DNA from: UBA10646 sp046296295
GTDB taxonomy: Bacteria; Bacteroidota; Bacteroidia; Chitinophagales; Chitinophagaceae
Assembly: GCA_046296295.1 (NCBI GenBank)
Contig: JBKBLG010000005.1
Coordinates: 62,001-126,000 of the forward strand
Reading direction: 5' to 3'
DNA length: 64,000 nt
The position numbers and the translations under genes were made by a program. Below, piece by piece: positions 56,046 through 64,000 of this stretch. Position 1 is the stretch's first letter, and each line of letters begins with the position of its first letter. The notes beneath the pieces were generated by a model. The model searched no databases, had not been told where the DNA came from, and saw only the letters and a list, made by a program, of their open reading frames with translations.

Positions 56046-59000
56046 ATGTTACATAGAAAAATACTTGTATTATTAGCACTTTTGTGCATTAGTATTAGCA
56101 GCTTTGCACAAAACTTATCGAACAGAGGCAGAGAGTTTTGGGTAGCTTGGGGTCATAATCAATTAGGATCTGGAGCGACCTTTAAAATTTATTTGAGTAC
56201 AACCAATCAAGCCAATGTTGATATCAGTTTTGTTGGTGGTGCTAACATTTACAGCAATTATATACCTCCGAACTCAGTAGTTGAAGTGAATGTGCCATAC
56301 AATGGTGGTGCTAGTATGCTTAGCTTTACTGATGGCATTAACGATAACAAAGCCATCAGAATTACTGCTGATGAACCTATTGTTGCATATACCCATATGA
56401 TTGGGAGTGCAAGTTCTGGCGCAACTATGTTATTGCCTGTAGAAACTTGGGGTCAACGCTACTTTTCTATGAATAGTGCTCAAGACTGGGGATCCGGCGC
56501 TCGTTCTTGGGTGTATGTGATTGCAAATCAAGACAGTACTTATGTAGAATTAACACCTACAGTACAATCCACAAATACATCTGCAAATACGCCACTAACA
56601 ATCATGTTAATGCGAGGGCAGATTTATAATATGTTGGCGAATAGCCTTACAGATGATATGAGTGGTACCCAAGTACGCTCTGTGAATGGTCCGCAAGGAC
56701 AAGCGTGTAAGCCTATAGCTGTTTTTTCTGGTACTAGTAGAACACGTTTAGGTAGCAGCGGCGATTTTGCGATGCAACAAATATTTCCAGCACAAGCATG
56801 GGGTACAAGATATCTCAGTGCACCAGCATCGTCTTTGAATAGTACAGCAACACGTAATCCTACACCTTACAGAATATTTGTGAGAGATCCATCCACTGTT
56901 GTTAGAGTAAATGGTGCGCCTCTGAATATTTCTGGATTAATCAGAAATACGTATTATGAAGTTGCTGGTGTTTCAACAATCACACAACCTATAACCATCG
57001 AAGCAGATAAGCCAATTTCGGTGGCTCAGTATTTTCCATCGCAGGGTAGTACTGGTTGGGCTGGCAATGGCGATCCAGAAACCATTATTTTGAGTCCAAT
57101 AGAACAGGCAATCAAATCTGTTGGTTTCATGGCGACTGAAAACGAATCTATGACGGGCAATTTCGTACAGGTAATTGCACGTGTGCCGAATGTTGCTTTA
57201 ACTGGCCAAGCGGCTGCCAATAGCATTAATCTAAGATTTAGTCAACGCAGAGGAGCAAACCCAATTGAGTTTCAAAACTGGGATGTTGTATACGATCACA
57301 ACTTGACGGGCTATAAAGTATTTATAAAACGCTTTTCTCCCAATTTATCTGGTGCTGAAAACAGGCAGGCATTCATTACTTCCGATTCTGCTTTTACAGG
57401 TATTACCTATGGTTTGGGTAGTGTAGAAAGCTATGGTTACAATGTGGGTACTTTGGTGAACAACCTCGATGCATTGGGCAATATTCAAAATACGGGTGGT
57501 AGTAATCAACAGCTTACCACACGTACTTGTAGAGATGTGCCTTTCCGTTTTACATTGGCATTGCCATATGTACCTACGCAAATTCGCTGGTTGTTCAGTC
57601 AGGTGCCACGCTTGAGCGATAACGTAGATTCTATTCAAAACAATCCGGTTCCAATAGATTCGTTTATTCAGAATAACCGTAGATACTATCGCTTTAGCGT
57701 AAGAAGAGATTATACCTTCGATACCATTGGAACAATTACCATCCCCTTAAAAATTGTTGCACCCGGTATTGATAACTGTCAAAACACTGCCGACGCTTCA
57801 TTGCAGGTGGTTATTGAACGCGGACCATTTGCCAATTTTGTAACCAGCTATACCGGTTGTAGGCTCGATACGGCATTCTTTAACAGTAATGTGAATGCGA
57901 ATGGCTTTAACATTGAGCGTTATAAGTGGTTCTATCCGAATGGTAGTGTTGATAGTTTGGGTAATACCAGCTTTTTCAGGTTTGATGCTCCGGGAACGTA
58001 CCCGGTTCGCCTGCGTGCTATTGCCGATAACGGTTGTTATGGCGATACTACGATTAATGTGGTAACAGCGCCAAATCCTTATGCTGCATTCGCAGTAGCG
58101 CCAGATAGCATTTGTATTGGTAGCAACTTTACATTTACCGATAGTGCTTCTTTTGCGGGTACTGTTCCAGTATCACGCTTTTGGTGGAGCTATGGCGATG
58201 GCCGCGTAGATAGCTTTACAACTCGCGGACCACGTCAGGTACGTTACGACACTGCGGGGTTATTTACCGTAAGGTATGTTAATAGTGCCAGTCGTTGTAA
58301 CAGCGATACGGCCACCCGAACCATTCGTGTTTGGCAAAAGCCAGATGCTTGGTTTGGCTTTACCACCGGTTGCTTACAAGATAGTACTGTTCGCTTTTTT
58401 GATAGTACGCGTGTTACAGACGGACAAACCTTCTCCTATGCCTGGAACTTTGGCGATCCTAACCCAAGTCCTACACGCCCCAATACAAGCACTGTACAAA
58501 ACCCAAGTCATATTTATGTTGGTTTTCAGGTGAACGATGTTCAGCTGATTGTTACTACCAACAATGGTTGTAGAGATACCGTAGTTCGCCAGTATCAGGT
58601 ACAAGGTTTTTCGTCGCCCATTACTTTCACGGTAGCTAATGAAAACAGGTTGTGTAGTAACCTTGCGGTAAATATTACCAATACCAGTAACATCGCACAA
58701 GATAGCATCTATCGTATTGATCAATATTGGGATGTGGCCACACAGCCAACGGTATTTGTAACCGATAATACGCCAACACAGGGCGAAGTGTATACGCATA
58801 CCTATGCCACATTCACAACGCCTGCAACGCTAAATAAAATTATCAAGTGGGTAGTGTACAGCCGTGGCGGTTGTATCAGCGAAAAGTTCGATACCATTAC
58901 ATTGCATGCACTGCCGGTTTTAAGCATAGGATTTATTCCTGGTCGTTGTGTGAATGGTGGTATTAGCAGCATAGACAGTGCCCGTGTAACCAATGGTGTT

Positions 59001-60440
59001 ACTGGTAATGGTTGGTATATTGGTAACGGTATAGATAGTGCAGGTCGTTTAAATCCTGCAATAGCGGGTATTGGTGTTAATAGTTTTAAATATTACTTCA
59101 GTACAAATGGTGGTTGTTTAGATAGTATTAGTGCGAGTGTACGTGTATTTCCTAAACCCAACGCACAGTTTACCAGACCTGCTAACCGTTGCTTGGGCGA
59201 CAGCACTTTGTTAGTCAATACAAGCACAATCAGCAGTGGTAATATTGTAGGATGGAATTGGAATTTCGGAGACAACTCAACACCGCAATCATTCAATAAT
59301 GGTAATCCATTTTATCATACTTATCGCAATTTTGGAAGTTTTGTAACGCAGTTAACCGTTGTTAGTGATAGCGGTTGCGTTAGCGATGTATATCGCGATA
59401 CCGCCAAAATTGATCCGTTACCTGAACCTAACTTTAGTATTCCACCATTTATTTGTATGCCTGCGGGTAAGGCAGCTTTCACCAACTTGAGTACCATTGC
59501 TAATGGCACTACCAGCCAATTAACCTATACTTGGAATTTTGGCGATGGTGGAACAAGTAACGAAACAGATCCTACATATGTGTATAGCAACATTGGCCCA
59601 TACAATGTGCGTTTAACAGCTCGTAGTGTATTAGGCTGTGTGAAAGATACGGTGCGTGTTTTAAATACATTCTACGAACAACCAAGAGCCGGCTTTACAG
59701 TCAATGATAGTATTTTCTGTCAGGGTAAAGAAACTATTTTCACCGATACCAGCACAGCTCCCAATAGTACCATTACCGATTGGTTCTGGAGTTTTGGCGA
59801 TGGTAGTGTAAGTACAGAACGCAGCCCTCGTAAAACCTATACACAGTATGGACCCTATACAGTAACCTTAGTTACTAAAAATACCCAAGGCTGTTTAAGC
59901 GATACTGCAACAAAAAATATTCGCGTGAACTTACAGCCACGCGTGAATGCAGGCCCCGATTTAGTAATCGATGAAGGTCGTTCTGGGGTATTACGTGGTG
60001 TTATTAATGATCCCGGTGTTCGTATTGTTTGGACTCCAGCTACTTACCTGAGTAGCGATACTGTAGTACGACCAACAGTTACACCACTGTTTAATACAGT
60101 ATATATTATGTATGGTTATGGCGATGGTAACTGTATGGCAAGCGATACAGTACGTGTAACTGTACTTAAGCAATTACGCATACCTAATGCCTTTAGTCCG
60201 AATGGGGATGGTATCAACGATAAATGGGTTATCCCGTACATCGAAGATTATCCGAATTTACGTATGCAAGTATTCAACCGCTATGGTCAGCCGGTATTTA
60301 CTAGCAATGGCTATGCGAAGCCTTGGGATGGTAACGGCTCTGGCGGTCAGCCATTACCTGCCGGCACCTATTATTACATCATAGAGCCTAACGGCGGTGG
60401 CTACGATAAATTGAGTGGTTATGTGTTGATTTTGCGATGA
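56046..60440 (+). CDS. Giant secreted PKD-domain protein with T9SS type B C-terminal sorting domain
   Basis: 1464 residues. Signal peptide ends SSFAQ. The N-terminal part (about 25-480) with REFWVAWGHNQLG and AYTHMIGSASSGATMLLPVETWG resembles IgGFc-binding-like N-terminal regions. Then about eight PKD-like repeats (about 590-1330; cores such as WSYGDG, WNFGD, WSFGDG). The end, IPNAFSPNGDGIND to YVLIL (about 1378-1464), is the gliding motility-associated (CHU_C) domain that directs export by the type IX system. Likely a cell-surface adhesin. Two in-frame repeat copies encode LFTVR and NLAVN in linkers of PKD repeats. Confidence 0.92.
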   Translation: MLHRKILVLLALLCISISSFAQNLSNRGREFWVAWGHNQLGSGATFKIYLSTTNQANVDISFVGGANIYSNYIPPNSVVEVNVPYNGGASMLSFTDGINDNKAIRITADEPIVAYTHMIGSASSGATMLLPVETWGQRYFSMNSAQDWGSGARSWVYVIANQDSTYVELTPTVQSTNTSANTPLTIMLMRGQIYNMLANSLTDDMSGTQVRSVNGPQGQACKPIAVFSGTSRTRLGSSGDFAMQQIFPAQAWGTRYLSAPASSLNSTATRNPTPYRIFVRDPSTVVRVNGAPLNISGLIRNTYYEVAGVSTITQPITIEADKPISVAQYFPSQGSTGWAGNGDPETIILSPIEQAIKSVGFMATENESMTGNFVQVIARVPNVALTGQAAANSINLRFSQRRGANPIEFQNWDVVYDHNLTGYKVFIKRFSPNLSGAENRQAFITSDSAFTGITYGLGSVESYGYNVGTLVNNLDALGNIQNTGGSNQQLTTRTCRDVPFRFTLALPYVPTQIRWLFSQVPRLSDNVDSIQNNPVPIDSFIQNNRRYYRFSVRRDYTFDTIGTITIPLKIVAPGIDNCQNTADASLQVVIERGPFANFVTSYTGCRLDTAFFNSNVNANGFNIERYKWFYPNGSVDSLGNTSFFRFDAPGTYPVRLRAIADNGCYGDTTINVVTAPNPYAAFAVAPDSICIGSNFTFTDSASFAGTVPVSRFWWSYGDGRVDSFTTRGPRQVRYDTAGLFTVRYVNSASRCNSDTATRTIRVWQKPDAWFGFTTGCLQDSTVRFFDSTRVTDGQTFSYAWNFGDPNPSPTRPNTSTVQNPSHIYVGFQVNDVQLIVTTNNGCRDTVVRQYQVQGFSSPITFTVANENRLCSNLAVNITNTSNIAQDSIYRIDQYWDVATQPTVFVTDNTPTQGEVYTHTYATFTTPATLNKIIKWVVYSRGGCISEKFDTITLHALPVLSIGFIPGRCVNGGISSIDSARVTNGVTGNGWYIGNGIDSAGRLNPAIAGIGVNSFKYYFSTNGGCLDSISASVRVFPKPNAQFTRPANRCLGDSTLLVNTSTISSGNIVGWNWNFGDNSTPQSFNNGNPFYHTYRNFGSFVTQLTVVSDSGCVSDVYRDTAKIDPLPEPNFSIPPFICMPAGKAAFTNLSTIANGTTSQLTYTWNFGDGGTSNETDPTYVYSNIGPYNVRLTARSVLGCVKDTVRVLNTFYEQPRAGFTVNDSIFCQGKETIFTDTSTAPNSTITDWFWSFGDGSVSTERSPRKTYTQYGPYTVTLVTKNTQGCLSDTATKNIRVNLQPRVNAGPDLVIDEGRSGVLRGVINDPGVRIVWTPATYLSSDTVVRPTVTPLFNTVYIMYGYGDGNCMASDTVRVTVLKQLRIPNAFSPNGDGINDKWVIPYIEDYPNLRMQVFNRYGQPVFTSNGYAKPWDGNGSGGQPLPAGTYYYIIEPNGGGYDKLSGYVLILR
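58262..58275 (+). repeat. Short interspersed repeat inside the PKD protein gene (exact)
   Basis: Exact 14-mer, read in frame as part of LFTVR. Confidence 0.8.
58660..58673 (-). repeat. Short repeat variant with GCAA loop inside the PKD protein gene
   Basis: Minus-strand ATTTACCGCAAGGT, one loop mismatch; coding strand reads NLAVN. Confidence 0.75.
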
Positions 60441-60441
60441 T

Positions 60442-60455
60442 ATTTGCCGTAAGGC
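60442..60455 (+). repeat. Short repeat, compensated form (ATTTGCCGTAAGGC)
   Basis: Starts two bases after the PKD protein stop codon; identical to the copy at 52609. Confidence 0.75.
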
Positions 60456-60474
60456 GAATTATTTTGATAGGTTT

Positions 60475-60507
60475 GATATGGGGGCGGCCGCAGGCCGCCC
60501 CCATATC
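60475..60507. repeat. Large perfect hairpin with GCA loop
   Basis: 15-bp perfect arms; centre GGGGGCGGCC-GCA-GGCCGCCCCC. It is followed by TGTTTTAC, so it may also stop transcription after the PKD protein gene. Similar in design to the hairpin at 52516. Confidence 0.7.
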
Positions 60508-60558
60508 TGTTTTACAGCTTTTACAATCTCTTTTCAATCGAACTGCTACTTTCGTTGC

Positions 60559-61566
60559 ATGAAACAATTGTTAATCGCATGCTTGGCAAGCCTGTGTTTT
60601 GCCTGTAACACTACGCCGCCTCCGCCCGATGTATCGCATATTAACCTTACGGTAAATGTCAAGCGTTTCGATAGTGCTTTTTTCAACACCGATAGCACCC
60701 ATTTCGTGGCACAAATAGCAAGCTTACAAGCCAGCTACCCACACTTTGTGAACGATTATTACAATAATATTTTAGCGTTGCCACCTGTGGCCGATACAGC
60801 GAATAAAATGGCACTAAGGTTTCGGCAGCTATACACTCCTGTATACAAAGCAGCACAAGAAGTATGGCCACAAGTGGTACCTGAAATTGCACGCTTGCAA
60901 CTAGCCTTTAAGTATGCCAAGTACTATTTCCCAAACTATCAACCCCCGGCTAATATTATCACTTTTGTTGGGCCACTAGAAGGGTTTAGTACTGTTATCA
61001 CCAGCGATGGCTTGGCAATTGGGTTACAAGCCTATTTGGGATCACAGTTTGCCGGGTATCAAACAGATTTTTTGAATGAAATTTATCCGGCGTATATCCG
61101 CCGTCGTTTTGAACCAAGCTATATTGCCATTAATGGTGTTAAGGCTTTGTTAGACGATATTGCACCCTATAACCCTGCCGGAAAATCGTTGGTGGTACAA
61201 ATGATAGAACAAGGTAAGCGTTTGTACATAGCACAACAATTGTTGCCCTCTATCAGCGATACCTTGTTAACAGGCTATACCAGTGCTCAAATGGAGGGCT
61301 GCTATGCCAATGAAGCTATGATTTGGAATACCTTACTACAAACCAACTTGTTGTATGAAAAAGATCCGGAATTGCTACGCGAGTTTGTAACTGATGGACC
61401 TAAAACTACCATACTCGGCGAAGCGAGTCCGGGCAATATTGCACAATTCTGTGGTTGGCAAATTGTAAAAAAATGGATGCAGGCTAATGAAAAAACAACC
61501 TTGGCACAGTTGTTACAAAAAGATGCATTGGCCTTATTTCAAGAAGCAAAATACAAGCCACGTTAA
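60559..61566 (+). CDS. gldB: Gliding motility lipoprotein GldB
   Basis: 335 residues from the ATG at 60559; the longer frame from 60478 runs through the hairpin and lacks a signal. Lipoprotein signal with lipid Cys16 (LCFAC). VKRFDSAFFNTD, then ASYPHFVNDYY and the late GNIAQFCGWQIVKKWM are GldB-like features. GldB is an inner-membrane-facing lipoprotein needed for gliding and often kept in non-gliding T9SS bacteria. It follows a T9SS cargo gene. A repeat copy near the 5' end encodes NLTVN just after the signal peptide. Confidence 0.85.
   Translation: MKQLLIACLASLCFACNTTPPPPDVSHINLTVNVKRFDSAFFNTDSTHFVAQIASLQASYPHFVNDYYNNILALPPVADTANKMALRFRQLYTPVYKAAQEVWPQVVPEIARLQLAFKYAKYYFPNYQPPANIITFVGPLEGFSTVITSDGLAIGLQAYLGSQFAGYQTDFLNEIYPAYIRRRFEPSYIAINGVKALLDDIAPYNPAGKSLVVQMIEQGKRLYIAQQLLPSISDTLLTGYTSAQMEGCYANEAMIWNTLLQTNLLYEKDPELLREFVTDGPKTTILGEASPGNIAQFCGWQIVKKWMQANEKTTLAQLLQKDALALFQEAKYKPR
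60644..60657 (-). repeat. Short interspersed repeat inside gldB (exact, - strand)
   Basis: Exact 14-mer, read in frame as NLTVN soon after the lipoprotein signal. Confidence 0.8.
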
Positions 61567-61949
61567 TTCCAGCGGGCAGGCATCACCAAATCAAAAGCAG
61601 GAATGGCAACCGTAAAATCGTGGTGATTATGGAGGTTTTTCATGGTATAAGTGCCATGCATTCTGCCAATTTCGGTGGTAAGGTTACAAGCACTCATGTA
61701 TTGAAACTGTTCGCCCGGCGCTAAAACAGGTTGTACACCCACCACACCCTCGCCTTCTACTTCGCGGTATTCGCCAAGACTATCGAAAATATGCCAGTGC
61801 CGACTTAGTAGTTGTACAGAAAATGGGTTTTGATTATCAATGGTTACCTGATAGGCGAAAATAAACTCACCTTGCAGCGGGTTGCTGATATCTTTTTGAT
61901 AAAATGTTTTAACCGTTATTTGAATACCACTTGTGGTAGCTTGCACCAT
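61563..61949 (-). CDS. apaG: ApaG domain protein
   Basis: 128 residues, a single ApaG domain: an N-terminal VQATTSGIQITVKTFYQ strand, AYQVTIDNQNPFSVQLLSRHWHIFDSLG, then GVVGVQPVLAPGEQFQYMSAC and GRMHGTYTM. ApaG is a small beta-sandwich protein linked to magnesium/cobalt handling and dinucleotide polyphosphate levels in enterobacteria; its biochemical role is unclear. It converges on gldB, with the two stop codons overlapping by four bases, so no separate terminator fits between them. Confidence 0.92.
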   Translation of the reverse strand: MVQATTSGIQITVKTFYQKDISNPLQGEFIFAYQVTIDNQNPFSVQLLSRHWHIFDSLGEYREVEGEGVVGVQPVLAPGEQFQYMSACNLTTEIGRMHGTYTMKNLHNHHDFTVAIPAFDLVMPARWN

Positions 61950-62066
61950 AACTTACCTTTTCTTAAATTAAAGATAGCAGCTAACCCGATTGTATGGAAC
62001 ACATAAAGCTACATACTTAAAAAATAATACGAGCATAAACCTTAAAACCAAGCGTATGACAAGTTG

Positions 62067-62074
62067 TACCTTTG
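62067..62074 (+). promoter_or_regulatory. Candidate -7 element TACCTTTG for mutL
   Basis: Exact TAnnTTTG match 28 bases before the GTG start. A -33 TTG is not clear at the usual spacing. Confidence 0.5.
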
Positions 62075-62090
62075 CTGTTTAGTTTTAAGA

Positions 62091-62105
62091 AGGAGCAACG
62101 AAGTG
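62091..62105 (+). promoter_or_regulatory. Shine-Dalgarno AGGAG setting the mutL GTG start
   Basis: AGGAG at 62091-62095 with a 7-base spacer to GTG at 62103. Strong for this genome and decisive for the start, since the open frame begins upstream at 62064. Confidence 0.65.
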
Positions 62106-63944
62106 ACAGACATCATCCAAGTTTTACCAGATAATATCGCCAATCAAATAGCAGCAGGCGAAGTAATAAGCAGGCCTGCTAGTGCTGTTAAAGAACTTTT
62201 AGAAAATGCTGTTGATGCCGGTGCTACACATATTCAACTAATTGTAGCCGATGCCGGCAAAAGTTTGATTCAAGTGATTGATAATGGCAAGGGTATGAGT
62301 GCTACTGATGCTCGCCTTTGCTTTGAGCGCCATGCTACTAGTAAAATCAACAAAATCGATGATCTCTTTCATATTAAAACTATGGGCTTTAGAGGCGAGG
62401 CATTGGCAAGTATTGCCGCAGTAGCCCAAGTAGTGTTAAAAACAAAAAGAGCTGGCGATGAGTTGGGTACCTGCATTGAAATTGAAAATAGTGTTGTGAA
62501 ACTGCAAGAACCTGTTGCCATGGAGCCGGGCACCAGCATTGCCATGAAAAATTTATTCTTCAGTGTACCTGCACGGCGCAATTTTTTGAAAAGTAATGCC
62601 AGCGAAATGCGTCATATCATCGACGAGTTCATTCGGGTGGCTATGGCTTTTCCGGCTATCTTTTTTTCGCTTACCCATAATGGGCAACAAGTTTTTTATT
62701 TAGAATCGGGTAGCCTTAAGCAGCGTATCGCCCAGTTATTAGGTAATCAATACAATGCTAAGTTGGTGGCTGTGAATGAGCGTACCGATTACATGAATAT
62801 CACAGGGTTTGTGGGTAAGCCCGAAACAGCGAAAAAAACACGTGGCGACCAGTATTTTTTTGTCAACAATCGTTTTATAAAGAGTGCTTACCTTAACCAT
62901 GCAGTTGTAACCGCCTTTGATTCGCTATTGCCAAAAGATAGCTTCCCCACGTATGTTTTGTTTATTGAAGTAGACCCTGCCGTGGTAGATGTGAATGTAC
63001 ACCCAACTAAACAAGAAATTAAGTTTGAAGACGAAAAACTCGTTTATGCTTTTGTACAGGCAGCAGTGAAGCATGCTTTAGCTCAGTTTAGCATAGCACC
63101 TTCTTTAGACTTTTCGTTGAATGCCGATATTCAGCAGCTTGATGCCGTGGCGAAGCCATTTACCGCAAGGGACCAACAAATAACAAGTGGCGGCCGCTTG
63201 TATCAATCGTTCACACAAGCACATCAGGCACATAAAATAGATGGTACTGCCAAGGCCGAGCTTAAAAATTGGTCTAGCTTTTTCACCCCACCAACTACCG
63301 AGGTGCTAACCACTAACAACACAGCATTAGCAAATTTTGAATTTGAAACGCCACAGCAACTACCCTTTGAAGTTGTGCCCAATACCACCTACCTGCAAGT
63401 TCGCAACACCTATATTGTAGTGCCGGTGAAAGAAGGGTTGGCAATAGTGCATCAACAGTTGGCACATGAACGGATATTGTACGAAAAATATAGTACAGCC
63501 ATTCACGAAAAAGCATTGGCTACGCAGCGCAGTTTGTTTCCAGAAACACTACATGTGAATGCACAAGATGCGAACTTGCTAACAGAGCTTTTGCCAGAGT
63601 TGCATAAAATTGGTTATATGATTGAGCCTTTTGGGCATCAGGCATTTGTAATTCAGGGGATACCAGCCGATGTGCAAAGTGGTAACGAGCGGCATGCTAT
63701 TGAGTTACTTTTAGAGCAGTTTAAGCATTTTAGTAGCGATGTTAAGTTTAGCAAGCGTGAAAAACTGATTCGATGTATGGCACGCCAGCAGGCTATTAAA
63801 GCCGATCAAACGCTTTCGCATCAAGAGATGGAGCAATTAATTCTGGAGTTGCTTCACTGTAAGGTGCCCAATGTTACTCCTACTGGTGCACCTACATTTA
63901 CCATTTTTAATGAAGCTTATTTAGACCGTTTGTTTGGACGTTAG
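62103..63944 (+). CDS. mutL: DNA mismatch repair protein MutL
   Basis: 613 residues from the GTG at 62103. The N-terminal GHKL ATPase is complete: KELLENAVDAGAT, VIDNGKGM, GFRGEALASIAAV and the S5-like DVNVHPTKQEIKF. After a variable linker (about 345-410, with a repeat copy encoding FTAR) comes the dimerisation domain. Endonuclease motifs look degenerate: DQHAxxE is HQQLAHE (about 463-469), and CPHGRP reads TPTGAP near the end. MutL couples MutS mismatch detection to strand processing. It may lack the usual nicking activity, perhaps as a lineage trait. Confidence 0.96.
   Translation: MTDIIQVLPDNIANQIAAGEVISRPASAVKELLENAVDAGATHIQLIVADAGKSLIQVIDNGKGMSATDARLCFERHATSKINKIDDLFHIKTMGFRGEALASIAAVAQVVLKTKRAGDELGTCIEIENSVVKLQEPVAMEPGTSIAMKNLFFSVPARRNFLKSNASEMRHIIDEFIRVAMAFPAIFFSLTHNGQQVFYLESGSLKQRIAQLLGNQYNAKLVAVNERTDYMNITGFVGKPETAKKTRGDQYFFVNNRFIKSAYLNHAVVTAFDSLLPKDSFPTYVLFIEVDPAVVDVNVHPTKQEIKFEDEKLVYAFVQAAVKHALAQFSIAPSLDFSLNADIQQLDAVAKPFTARDQQITSGGRLYQSFTQAHQAHKIDGTAKAELKNWSSFFTPPTTEVLTTNNTALANFEFETPQQLPFEVVPNTTYLQVRNTYIVVPVKEGLAIVHQQLAHERILYEKYSTAIHEKALATQRSLFPETLHVNAQDANLLTELLPELHKIGYMIEPFGHQAFVIQGIPADVQSGNERHAIELLLEQFKHFSSDVKFSKREKLIRCMARQQAIKADQTLSHQEMEQLILELLHCKVPNVTPTGAPTFTIFNEAYLDRLFGR
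63158..63171 (+). repeat. Short repeat variant inside mutL (ATTTACCGCAAGGG)
   Basis: GCAA loop; in frame as part of FTAR in the non-conserved linker. It shares a 16-mer with the copy at 19001. Confidence 0.65.
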
Positions 63945-63958
63945 TGGTTGTTGGTATT

Positions 63959-63972
63959 ACCTTACGGTAAAT
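63959..63972 (-). repeat. Short interspersed hairpin repeat (exact, - strand)
   Basis: Exact copy 14 bases after the mutL stop. It faces the next copy at 63992 across about 19 bases. Confidence 0.85.
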
Positions 63973-63991
63973 GTTAATACAATGTGGTATC

Positions 63992-64000
63992 ATTTACCGT
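63992..64000 (+). repeat. Short repeat cut by the window end
   Basis: ATTTACCGT then the window ends; preceded by C like most copies. It forms an inverted pair with the copy at 63959. Confidence 0.6.

Overview
The window looks like a chromosomal segment of a Bacteroidota bacterium, most likely of the Chitinophagales/Chitinophagaceae type (the rank is inference). Support comes from an alternative complex III operon joined to caa3-type oxidase genes, a T9SS/gliding C-terminal domain and a GldB lipoprotein, DUF5522, a Wza/Wzc surface polysaccharide locus, several promoters matching the Bacteroidota TAnnTTTG element, and a generally AT-rich composition. About 53 genes are supported, almost all on the + strand.

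Layout. (1) 1-17.1 kb: respiratory chain. The end of actA, then actB, two foreign-looking small secreted-protein genes, actC, actD, actE, actF, oxidase subunits II and I, heme O synthase, two subunit III homologues, subunit IV, an SCO copper chaperone, a DUF420 protein with an EF-hand-like loop and a small membrane protein. Quinol electrons pass through ACIII to the heme-copper oxidase; ctaB and sco serve cofactor insertion. (2) 17.1-20.6 kb, minus strand: an alkyltransferase-like protein, DUF5522, TrmB and a large surface lipoprotein. (3) 20.9-49.4 kb: a capsule/exopolysaccharide locus with Wza and Wzc, an asparagine synthase-glycosyltransferase fusion, WbpD/WbpB-type sugar genes, a Wzm/Wzt ABC exporter, a Wzy-like polymerase, about ten glycosyltransferases, acetyl- and methyltransferases, a GMC oxidoreductase, and a terminal CpsB-type phosphatase that would oppose Wzc. 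Its middle (about 27-47 kb) is AT-rich, uses many TTG starts and carries a gene fragment, so it looks acquired and mosaic. (4) 49.5-64 kb: an M16 protease, rplM-rpsI-rpsB-tsf, a giant PKD/T9SS surface protein, gldB, apaG and mutL.

The most striking signal is not a gene. A short element, consensus YATTTRCCGNAAGGY, occurs 17 times plus one copy cut by the window end. Ten copies share an exact 14-mer, for which chance would give far less than one. It lies in both orientations, mostly between genes but also in frame inside six genes. Its variants keep a small stem-loop: an A:T to G:C swap in the stem, symmetric loss or gain of a C:G pair, and loops GTAA, GCAA or GAAA. It is absent from about 24.9-49.4 kb, over the polysaccharide island. 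Larger GC-rich hairpins with GAA or GCA loops sit beside some copies. This could be an undescribed REP/BIME-like, uptake-signal-like or architecture-signal repeat; its function cannot be read from this window.
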